64,000 bases of DNA, taken from the NCBI RefSeq assembly GCF_036075115.1, contig NZ_CP107958.1, forward strand, positions 930,001 through 994,000. Direction: 5' to 3'. The notes under the pieces were generated by a model. It was not told the origin of the DNA. It did not search any database and saw only the letters and a program-made list of their open reading frames with translations. Origin of the DNA: Streptomyces sp. NBC_00377 (GTDB lineage Bacteria > Actinomycetota > Actinomycetes > Streptomycetales > Streptomycetaceae). Position numbers and translations under genes: made by a program. Below are positions 54,961 through 62,198 of the stretch, in pieces. How positions within the stretch are numbered: the first letter of the stretch is position 1; each line of letters opens with the position of its first letter.

Positions 54961-55877
54961 CGGTTCTCCACCCGTCGGTTGACGATCAGCTGGATGATCG
55001 CGACGGCCATCAGGATGAGCATGAGCACGAACGACGCGGCGCTCGCGTAGCCGATCTGGCCCCGTTTGAAGCCGGTCTCGTAGATGTACTGGACGAGCAG
55101 GTTGTTCGATGTGCCGGGTCCGCCGTTGTTGAGGGCGACGAACACCGGGTATTCCTTCATCGCGTTGATCGTGTTGAGCAGGATGACGATGAACGAGGTG
55201 GGCGCGATGCTCGGCAGCGTGATGCTGAAGAACTGGCGCCAGGGGCCGGCGCCGTCGAGCGAGGCCGCCTCGTAGTAGGACACCGGTACGTTCTTGATCG
55301 CCGCGATGAACAGCAGCATCGAGAAGCCCGTCCAGGCCCAGGACGCCGCCATCACCACCACCAGCAGCGACAGGTCCGCGTTCGACTGCCACGGAACGGC
55401 GCTGCCGCCGAACCTCTCGATGACGTAGTTGACCAGTCCGAAGTTCTCACCGAACATCCACCGCCACAGGACACCCACGACGATGGGCGACAGCAGCCAC
55501 GGAATGAAGAAGAGGACGCGGGCGACCGACCCGCCCTTGGCGTTCTTGCTCACCAGCAGATTGGCGGCAAGCAGCGAGACCGCGAAGTTCAGCGGCACGA
55601 AGAGCACGGCGTACAGCAGCGTCCGGCTCAGCGCGTCGTAGAACGTGGAGTCCCCGAACAGGTTGTGGTAGTTGTCCAGTCCGATGAACTGGAACGCCCC
55701 CACGCCCGTGTAGTTCGTGAAGCTGTAGACGAGCCCGATCACCGCCGGCCAGACGAAGAACAACGCGAAGAGCACGACATTGGCCGCGATGAGGACGAGC
55801 GGCGCAAGGGTGTACTTGTTGCGTCTCCTGGACGGGCTCGGCGGGCTCGCTGACACGGCCGAGGCGCGTTTTGTCAT
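54957..55877 (-). CDS. Carbohydrate ABC transporter permease, MalF type
   Basis: 306 residues, six helices. The coupling motif is YYEAASLDGAGPWRQFFSITLP; the start YTLAPLVLIAANVVLFALFFVWP is a typical first helix. AGGAAG lies just before the ATG. A strong hairpin separates this gene from the binding-protein gene. Confidence 0.93.
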   Translation of the reverse strand: MTKRASAVSASPPSPSRRRNKYTLAPLVLIAANVVLFALFFVWPAVIGLVYSFTNYTGVGAFQFIGLDNYHNLFGDSTFYDALSRTLLYAVLFVPLNFAVSLLAANLLVSKNAKGGSVARVLFFIPWLLSPIVVGVLWRWMFGENFGLVNYVIERFGGSAVPWQSNADLSLLVVVMAASWAWTGFSMLLFIAAIKNVPVSYYEAASLDGAGPWRQFFSITLPSIAPTSFIVILLNTINAMKEYPVFVALNNGGPGTSNNLLVQYIYETGFKRGQIGYASAASFVLMLILMAVAIIQLIVNRRVENR

Positions 55878-55949
55878 CTTCCTGACTCCGTGCTGGTGGA
55901 ATGGATTCCTGAAGGCTCACGCCATGAGCCCGGCCTTGGCTGAGCGGCC

Positions 55950-55987
55950 GGGCCGGGCGGCGGATTCGAGACCCCGCCGCCCGGCCC
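55950..55987 (-). terminator. Strong intercistronic hairpin after the sugar-binding protein gene
   Basis: A perfect 14-bp stem, GGGCCGGGCGGCGG (55950-55963) with its complement (55974-55987), and a 10-base loop, 13 bases past the stop. Partial termination or 3' protection here would give more binding protein than permease, as in other sugar transport operons. Confidence 0.75.
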
Positions 55988-55999
55988 GTAGGCCTACGA

Positions 56000-57322
56000 T
56001 CAGCCGCCGACCTGCTGGTTGTAGCCGGCCACGATGTTCTCCAGGGCCTTGTCGGCCGACTGCTGGCCGTTGATCGCCTTGCCGAGTTCCGTCTTGGTCG
56101 GGTCCTCGGTGAGGCTCTTGCCCTTCAGCACCCAGTTCGTCTGCGCGCCGTTGAAGTAGCCGGAGATCGGGGCGTACAGCGGGATCGACTCGTTGTAGAG
56201 CTTGAACGCCGCCTGCGCCGCCTCGGACGTGAAGGGGTACTTCGGGTTCAGACCGCTCTCGACCGGCAGGAAGCCGGACGCCTCGCACAGCGCCTGGTAG
56301 TGGGCGGGCTCGTACAGCCAGGACAGGAACTTCTTCGCGGCGGCGGACGCGTCGGCGTTGTTGTTGAAGCCCACAACGTTGCCGCCGCTGTTCACGTCAC
56401 TGGCCTGCACCGGCTGGGCCGGAGTCGGGACGCTCGCCCACTCGAACTTCTTGATGCTCTCCGCGAAGGCGGGAACCTGCCACACACCGGACCAGTAGGC
56501 GACGACGTCACCGCTCTGGAACATGGCGGACGGGTCGGCGCCGCTGGTCCACACCGACTTCGGCATGGTCTTGTCGTCGTTCCATCCGACGAAGGTGTTC
56601 ACGGCCTTCTTGGTCGCCTCGTCCACCGAGAACTTGCCGGAGGAGTCCGCGTGGACGTACTGGCCGCCCATCTCGTACACCATGGCACGCAGCCGGGACG
56701 GCGACTGGTCGAACGTGAGGGAGTACTTGGCCTTGGTCTTCTCGCGGACCTTGTTCGCCGCGGCGATGAAGTCGGTCCACGTCCAGGTCTTGTCGGGCGA
56801 GGCCGGGAAGGCGACACCGGCCTTCTCGAACAGGCTCTTGTTGATGTACAGGCCGGACGCGGTGACGTCCGAGGGGATGGCCAGCACCTTCCCGGACGAG
56901 TCCTTCGCCAGGAAGTTGGCGTTGATCTTGTTGGCCTTGTTGTTGGCGATGGAGGCGAGGTCGATCAGCTTGCTCGACCAGATCGGGTCCAGCGCCGGGA
57001 CGGCCGCGACGTCGGGCAGGGAGTTCGCCTGCGCGGCGTTGTGCAGCTTCGTCGTGTAGCCGTCGTAGGGGATGTTGACGAGCTTGACGGAGACGCCGGC
57101 GTCCTTCTTGTAGTCCGCCACCACCTTCTTCCAGCCCGCGTCCTGCCCCGGAACCGTGGAGATCCAGAACGTCAGCGACTTGGAGGTCCCGCCCGAGTCG
57201 GAACCCGACCCGCAGGCGGAGAGAAGCAGGGCACCTGCCGCGGCCCCGGCAGCGAGGGGAACCAGGCGGCGTATGCCGCCGCGGCCGAGTCGGCGGGAGC
57301 GCCGCACACCCACAGTGGTCAT
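56000..57322 (-). CDS. Carbohydrate ABC transporter substrate-binding lipoprotein
   Basis: 440 residues. An Arg-rich start, hydrophobic segment and lipobox LSAC anchor it outside the membrane. The mature part opens with KSLTFWISTVPGQDAGWKKV and has the MalE/UgpB-like middle (KTWTWTDFIAAANKV; VAYWSGVWQVPAF). The ligand is probably an oligosaccharide given the enzymes in the operon. AAAGGGA precedes the ATG. First gene of the operon. Many lysines and a lower arginine content than neighbours are normal for exported proteins. Confidence 0.92.
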   Translation of the reverse strand: MTTVGVRRSRRLGRGGIRRLVPLAAGAAAGALLLSACGSGSDSGGTSKSLTFWISTVPGQDAGWKKVVADYKKDAGVSVKLVNIPYDGYTTKLHNAAQANSLPDVAAVPALDPIWSSKLIDLASIANNKANKINANFLAKDSSGKVLAIPSDVTASGLYINKSLFEKAGVAFPASPDKTWTWTDFIAAANKVREKTKAKYSLTFDQSPSRLRAMVYEMGGQYVHADSSGKFSVDEATKKAVNTFVGWNDDKTMPKSVWTSGADPSAMFQSGDVVAYWSGVWQVPAFAESIKKFEWASVPTPAQPVQASDVNSGGNVVGFNNNADASAAAKKFLSWLYEPAHYQALCEASGFLPVESGLNPKYPFTSEAAQAAFKLYNESIPLYAPISGYFNGAQTNWVLKGKSLTEDPTKTELGKAINGQQSADKALENIVAGYNQQVGG

Positions 57323-57557
57323 CTTCGATCCCTTTTTTTCGTCGTAGGGGACGGAGCACGGCGCCGACCGAGGCGGCACGGGTGCATTTTGCAGGAAGGT
57401 TGCTTTCCGGTGGCGTCGGCCTCGCCCGGCCGCGTCGCCTCGACGGGTGGGATCCCCGGCCCTGAGGGCCGTCGTCGCACAAGCGCGCCCTCGTGCGGCT
57501 GCCGTACTTCGCGTACCGGCGGGATGCTCCACCCAAGCCGGCGTCCCGACCGACTTA

Positions 57558-57570
57558 GAAAGCGCTTGTC
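57558..57570. promoter_or_regulatory. LacI-type operator-like site upstream of the transport operon
   Basis: GAAAGCGCTTGTC contains the perfect palindrome AAGCGCTT (57560-57567), the core of many LacI/CcpA-type operators in actinobacteria. It is 236 bases upstream of the binding-protein start. The reader is unknown; the adjacent ROK regulator seems to have a different site. Confidence 0.4.
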
Positions 57571-57599
57571 CGGACATTGGCAGACCGAGTCGCGGGCCG

Positions 57600-58745
57600 T
57601 CAATCCTTGGCCCGCGCCGCCTCGGTCACGGTTTGGACTCCCCGGGCGACCGCGAGCCGCGCGGCACCCGCGACGGTGCCGGTGTCCCCGACCGTGCTGC
57701 TCACCACCTCGGTGGGCCAGCTCAGCCGCGCCAGCTCGGCCCGTACACCGGGCAGGAGCTGTGGATCCGCGCCCGTACTGCCCCCCAGCACGATCAGACC
57801 CGGGTCCAGCACGGCGGTCACGGCGGCGGCCAGCCGGCCCACGTCGGCGGCATGGCGGCCTACGACCTCGACCGCCGGGGCACGGCCCTCCCCCGCCAGG
57901 GCGAAAAGCCGCTCGGTGGTGCGCGGACAGGGGCCGTCGGCGCCCTGCCAGGCCGCCGCGGCGCGGCGCAGCAGGGACCGTGCGCCGATGTACTCCTCCA
58001 GGGCCTCCTGGCGCGGCTCACGGCCGTCGTCCCAGGGGTAGGGCAGCCGGGCCAGCTCACCGGCGGCGCCGTTCGAGCCGCGCAGCACCGAGCCGCCGAC
58101 GACGATGCCGAGACCGATGCCCACGCCGATCCGCAGATAGCCGAAGGTGTGCCGGCCGCGCGCGGCGCCCTCGTGCAGCTCCGCGAGCGCGGCGCAGTTG
58201 ACGTTGTTCTCGAGGTGGACGGGCACCCCGGGGGGCAGCGCGACGGCCACGGCGTCGAAGACGGGGCCGGCCTTGGCGGTCGCGGGGCGCATGCCGCTGC
58301 CCTGCCGGTCGCGGGCCGCGACGTCACCGACGGCGACGACGATGGCGCGCAGCGGGATGCCGCCGGGCAGCGCCGCGAGCGCCTCGCGCACGGCGTCGGC
58401 GGCGTCCGTCCGGGAGGCGGTGGCCTCGGCGAGCAGGGAGCCGTCCAGGGCGCAGCCCCGGACCCGGGTGAGGGCGGGGCCGAGGTCGACGGCCAGCACG
58501 GCTCCGGCGGCCGGCCCCAGGCAGTAGACGGCGGCCGAGCGGCCGGTGCCGCTCGAGGTGGTGCCGGAGTGCGCGGCCAGCCGGGCGCTCTCCAGTTCCG
58601 CCACGGCGGAGGACACGGTCGGCTTGGACAGGCCCGCCAGGCTCGCGAGCTGCGGCCGGGTCGCGCTGCCCGCCCGGGCCAGCACGGCGAACACCGCACT
58701 CGCACTGTCGGTCAGGCGGGGGGCTTCCGCCACGTCGAGTTCCAC
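57600..58745 (-). CDS. ROK-family transcriptional regulator
   Basis: 381 residues. N-terminal winged helix: AVFAVLARAGSATRPQLASLAGLSKPTVSSAVAELESARL. C-terminal ROK sugar-binding fold: VLAVDLGP, VPVHLENNVNCAALAE, GIGIVVGG-like GVGIGLGIVVGGSVLRG, and LIVLGGSTG. The usual ROK zinc motif (a Cys cluster after the GxxGE-like turn) is missing: AGELARLPYPWDDG has no Cys. Start: GTG at 58745 after GGGGGAA; GTGs at 58757 and 58895 are alternatives. It probably represses the transport operon and the divergent kinase gene. Confidence 0.85.
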   Translation of the reverse strand: MELDVAEAPRLTDSASAVFAVLARAGSATRPQLASLAGLSKPTVSSAVAELESARLAAHSGTTSSGTGRSAAVYCLGPAAGAVLAVDLGPALTRVRGCALDGSLLAEATASRTDAADAVREALAALPGGIPLRAIVVAVGDVAARDRQGSGMRPATAKAGPVFDAVAVALPPGVPVHLENNVNCAALAELHEGAARGRHTFGYLRIGVGIGLGIVVGGSVLRGSNGAAGELARLPYPWDDGREPRQEALEEYIGARSLLRRAAAAWQGADGPCPRTTERLFALAGEGRAPAVEVVGRHAADVGRLAAAVTAVLDPGLIVLGGSTGADPQLLPGVRAELARLSWPTEVVSSTVGDTGTVAGAARLAVARGVQTVTEAARAKD

Positions 58746-59055
58746 AGTTTCCCCCACACGGGTACAGGGCCGCGCTCCCGCGCCGATCGTCTCGGCGGGC
58801 TGCGGCGAAGGGATGCACCGACGTCGCGCGTTTCCGCCCCGCGGCGGCCCTGACGGGCCCCTGGACGGTCGAGTGCGCGATTCCTCTTGACGCACTGTAC
58901 TTCGTTAGTTAACTTCCTAACGAACTTCACGGTACTCGCCTGCCGTGGCTCGTCAGAGGCCCGTCCCGGGGCTTCCCTAGTTCACCTCCGATCAGCAACC
59001 TCTCGGTCACGGTTCGCCCGCCGTCGCAGCTCGCAGCAACGACGAAAGAGGATCC
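58746..59055. other. Divergent control region between ROK gene and sugar-kinase gene
   Basis: Holds the inverted repeat listed at 58901-58924. No gene is seen. The ROK transcript would have a leader of about 150 bases if it starts near the operator. Confidence 0.5.
58901..58924. promoter_or_regulatory. Inverted-repeat operator, probable ROK-regulator site
   Basis: TTCGTTAG (58901-58908) and its exact complement CTAACGAA (58917-58924) flank TTAACTTC. AT-rich TTAGTTAACTTCCTAAC-type sequences are known for actinobacterial ROK/XylR-type regulators. It is placed to control both divergent genes. Confidence 0.7.
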
Positions 59056-59964
59056 GTGCAGGACTCTCCCCCTTCGCGCCCCCTCGTGGTCGGCGTCGAC
59101 GTGGGCGGCACCAAGACACATCTGCGCGCCCTCGCGGGCGACGCCGTCGTGGCCGACCACATCAGCGCCAGCACCGGATGGCGGCCGCACGACCCGGCGG
59201 ACGCCGCGCGGCGGCTGACCGGTCTCGTCCGCGCGGCGCTGCCCGCGGGCGCACGCCCGTCGGCGCTCGCCGTGGGCGCGCACGCCTGTGAGACACCACG
59301 CCAGTGCGCGCAGATCCGTGACGCCGTACAGCTCTCCCTCGGTGTGCCCGTGCTCGTCGTGGGCGACGCCGAGCTGCTCGTCCCCGCCGCCGGCCTGGAC
59401 AAGGGCGTCGGCCTCGTGGCCGGCACCGGGTCCGTGGCGGTGGGCCGGCTGCCGGGCGGCGATCCCGTCCAGGTGGGCGGCTGGGGCGCGGTCCTCGGCG
59501 ACGAGGGCGGCGCCGCCGGTCTGGTCCGCGAGGCGGCCCGCGCCGTGTGGGCGGCCCACGACCGCGGTGAGGAACCCGGGGCCCTGGCCCTCGGTCTCCT
59601 CGCCGCCTTCGGTGTGTCCGAGGTCCCGGCGCTCGGCGCGGCGCTGGAGGGCGCCGCGGACGTGTCCGCCGAGTGGGGTCGCCACGCCCCGGTCGTCTTC
59701 GCCGCCGCGGCCGGCGGCTGCGGGCTCGCCCGGTCCGTGATCGCCGACGCCGGTACGGCCCTCGCCACGCTGGTCGCCCGACTCGCCGCACGCGGGGTCG
59801 CGGTCGGCGACGTGGTCGTGGCCGGCGGCACGGTGCTCGGCCAGCCGACGCTCTACGACGCCTTCGCCGCCGCGCTCCTCGAAGCGGTGCCCGGTGCCCG
59901 GTCGCAGCCGCTCACCGTGCCGCCTGTCGAGGGTGCGGTGGCGTTGGCGCGCTCGCTCCTGTGA
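59056..59964 (+). CDS. BadF/BcrA-type ATPase, N-acetylglucosamine kinase-like
   Basis: 302 residues, ASKHA fold. Phosphate-1 motif VVGVDVGGTKTHLRA; phosphate-2 region VGDAELLV and LVAGTGSVAVG; GGWGAVLGDEGGAAGLVREA is typical of GlcNAc kinases; adenosine motif VVVAGGTVLGQP. It would phosphorylate an imported amino sugar or hexose. AAAGAGGATCC precedes the GTG. Divergent from the ROK gene across the shared operator. Confidence 0.85.
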   Translation: MQDSPPSRPLVVGVDVGGTKTHLRALAGDAVVADHISASTGWRPHDPADAARRLTGLVRAALPAGARPSALAVGAHACETPRQCAQIRDAVQLSLGVPVLVVGDAELLVPAAGLDKGVGLVAGTGSVAVGRLPGGDPVQVGGWGAVLGDEGGAAGLVREAARAVWAAHDRGEEPGALALGLLAAFGVSEVPALGAALEGAADVSAEWGRHAPVVFAAAAGGCGLARSVIADAGTALATLVARLAARGVAVGDVVVAGGTVLGQPTLYDAFAAALLEAVPGARSQPLTVPPVEGAVALARSLL

Positions 59965-60106
59965 GGCGCCGGCCTCGCGTTCACCCGCAGGACACGCCCC
60001 GGTCGCCGGGCCATCGCGGAAGCGACACGACCCGCCCGTAGATCTTCGCTCGTAGGCGTCGTCCGGCTCACACGTCGTCAGGAAGCCTGCGCGCCGCGCC
60101 CGATCG

Positions 60107-60140
60107 CACGTACCCCGTCACGTACACCGCACGTATCCCG
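60107..60140 (+). promoter_or_regulatory. PhoP-box-like direct repeats upstream of the PAP2 phosphatase
   Basis: CACGTA occurs at 60107, 60119 and 60130, followed by CACCTCC at 60141. The 11-12-base period equals that of Streptomyces PHO-box direct repeat units, though the match to the GTTCACC consensus is only partial. Confidence 0.4.
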
Positions 60141-60188
60141 CACCTCCTCCCCGGCCGCACGGCCGACGAAGTCCAGAGAGGCACACTC

Positions 60189-62105
60189 ATGCCGTCACCC
60201 GCCGGGCAGCCCACCCCCTCGGCCGTGAACAGAAGGCACTTCCTGAAGGTCTCCTTCGGTGGCTCGGCGGCCCTGGTGGCCGCTCCCACGCTCGTCTCCT
60301 GGCTGGGCGCCGCCGACGCCAAGGCCGCCACGGCCCCGCTGCCGTTCGTCGACGACTACAGGACGAACGTCCCGGCGAACCTGACGCCCGAGACCAACGC
60401 CGTGGTGCGGATCCTCGGCGGCTTCGCCCAGATCTGGAAGACCGGGGCCGCCTGGAACACCGGCACAGCGCTGCGCCCCGAGATACTGCGCGCCAACGTG
60501 CGCTACTCCATCGCGATCACCGGCGCCCGCACGGAGGCCGAGGGCAAGGAGGCGTTCGTCTACGACCGCCAGCACCAGAGCTACGCGATGATCGCCGGAC
60601 TCGGTCCGCTGTCGGATCTCTACAGAACGGGCGCCAAGGCAGTCACGTCGATCACCGCCGCGCCGGACACCACCCCCGCCACCAAGATCGACGACGCCGT
60701 GCCCGCGGGCGCGCCCGCCGGTTCCGCGCTCGGCGCCGGCTCCTACACCTCCGACCTCGGCCAGGTCGCCCGGCTCGTCGACACCGTGCGCGGCCCGTTC
60801 GCCTCCGGCAACCAGGGCAAGTACGCCTACCAGTACCCCCGTCCGTGGCGCATGAACGAGAACAGCGAGGTCGTCGACACCGGCAGGACCGACGCCCTCG
60901 GCTATCCCGTGTACGACTCCGAGGTGGTCGTCGTTCCCCAGCTGCTGCGTCAGCGCAGCACCTCCCCGACCGACGACGGCGGCTTCCCCAGCGGGCACAC
61001 CAACGCCTTCCACCTGGCGTCGCTGGCCTACGCCTACGCCGTCCCCGAGCGGTTCCAGGAGCTGGTGACCCGCGCCCTCGCGCTCAGCCACACCCGGATC
61101 GTCTCCGGCATGCACTCCACCGTCGACGTCCTGGGCGGCCGCATCATGGCCACCGCCCTCGCCGCCGCCACGCTCGCCGACCCGGCCAACGCCGAGCTGA
61201 AGGCGGCCGCCCGCGCCCAGGCCCTTGCCTACTTCACCGAGAAGACCGGCACCACGGCCGACACCCTGTTCGCCTACGCGCACTCCGACGCCTCGGACGC
61301 GTACGCCGACCGCGAGGCCAACGCCCGCGCCAACGGGCCCCGCCTGACCTATGTCCTCGAACGCCAGGGCCCCCGGACGCCCCTCACCGTGCCCAAGGGC
61401 GCCGAGGTGCTGCTGGAGACCCGGCTTCCGTACCTCAGCGCCGCCCAGCGCCGCGAGGTGCTGCGCACGACCGCGCTGCCCTCCGGGTACGTCCTGCTGG
61501 ACGGCTTCGAGCAGTGGGGCCGGCTCGACCTGTTCGCCGCGGCGGACGGTTACGGCTCCTTCGACTCCGACGTCACGGTCACGCTCGACGCGTCGAAGGG
61601 CGGCTTCGACGCGGCCGACGCGTGGCGCAACGACATCGGGGGCGACGGCGGCCTGACCAAGCGCGGGTCGGGCACGCTCACCCTGACCGGGCGCAACCGC
61701 TACGAGGGCGGCACCGTGCTGGAGGCGGGCGTGCTCGTCGCCGGCAACGAGCGCGCCCTCGGCCGCGGCGACGTCCGGCTGACCGGCGGTACGCTGCGCG
61801 CGGGCGAGCCGGTGCGGGTGCGCGGCGCGTGGGCCCAGGAGGGCGGCGCGGTGCTCGACCTGACGCTCGACAGGTATCGCGGCCCCGCCCTGCGGGTGTC
61901 CGGGCGGGTCCGGCTCGACCGGGGCTCGGTGCTGTCGCTGCGTCCGGACGCCGAGCGGCCGCCGGTCGCGGGGACCACCGTGCCGGTGATCGAGGCGTCG
62001 GCGCTGCGCGGTCAGTTCGACCGCGTCGAACTGAACTCCGACCACCTGCGGGCCGTACCGGTGTACACGGCAGACGGTCTGTCGGTACGACTCCTGAAGC
62101 GGTAA
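60189..62105 (+). CDS. Tat-exported PAP2/acid phosphatase with autotransporter-type beta repeat
   Basis: 638 residues. The Tat signal is NRRHFLKVSFGG plus a hydrophobic segment ending near AKA. The PAP2 active site follows in order: KYAYQYPRP, FPSGHTNAFH (PSGH), and SHTRIVSGMHSTVDVLGGR (the SR-like, His and Asp motif). It may be an acid phosphatase or a relative of vanadium haloperoxidases. After about residue 470 come beta-rich sequences with LTKRGSGTLTLTGRNRYEGG, the autotransporter-associated beta-strand repeat, unusual in a Gram-positive. AGAGAGG precedes the ATG. Confidence 0.88.
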   Translation: MPSPAGQPTPSAVNRRHFLKVSFGGSAALVAAPTLVSWLGAADAKAATAPLPFVDDYRTNVPANLTPETNAVVRILGGFAQIWKTGAAWNTGTALRPEILRANVRYSIAITGARTEAEGKEAFVYDRQHQSYAMIAGLGPLSDLYRTGAKAVTSITAAPDTTPATKIDDAVPAGAPAGSALGAGSYTSDLGQVARLVDTVRGPFASGNQGKYAYQYPRPWRMNENSEVVDTGRTDALGYPVYDSEVVVVPQLLRQRSTSPTDDGGFPSGHTNAFHLASLAYAYAVPERFQELVTRALALSHTRIVSGMHSTVDVLGGRIMATALAAATLADPANAELKAAARAQALAYFTEKTGTTADTLFAYAHSDASDAYADREANARANGPRLTYVLERQGPRTPLTVPKGAEVLLETRLPYLSAAQRREVLRTTALPSGYVLLDGFEQWGRLDLFAAADGYGSFDSDVTVTLDASKGGFDAADAWRNDIGGDGGLTKRGSGTLTLTGRNRYEGGTVLEAGVLVAGNERALGRGDVRLTGGTLRAGEPVRVRGAWAQEGGAVLDLTLDRYRGPALRVSGRVRLDRGSVLSLRPDAERPPVAGTTVPVIEASALRGQFDRVELNSDHLRAVPVYTADGLSVRLLKR

Positions 62106-62198
62106 CACCCTCGCGGCGGGAGCCGGTGGGTGCGGGCCACAGGCCGCACCCACCAGCTCCGGCCACCGCCCGGCAGGGGTCTCACCGCAGGGCGGACG

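Noticed and set aside
57323..57577. Longer N terminus for the sugar-binding lipoprotein from 57577
   Set aside because: It would bury the signal peptide 85 residues inside; the ATG at 57322 after AAAGGGA gives a normal lipoprotein signal.
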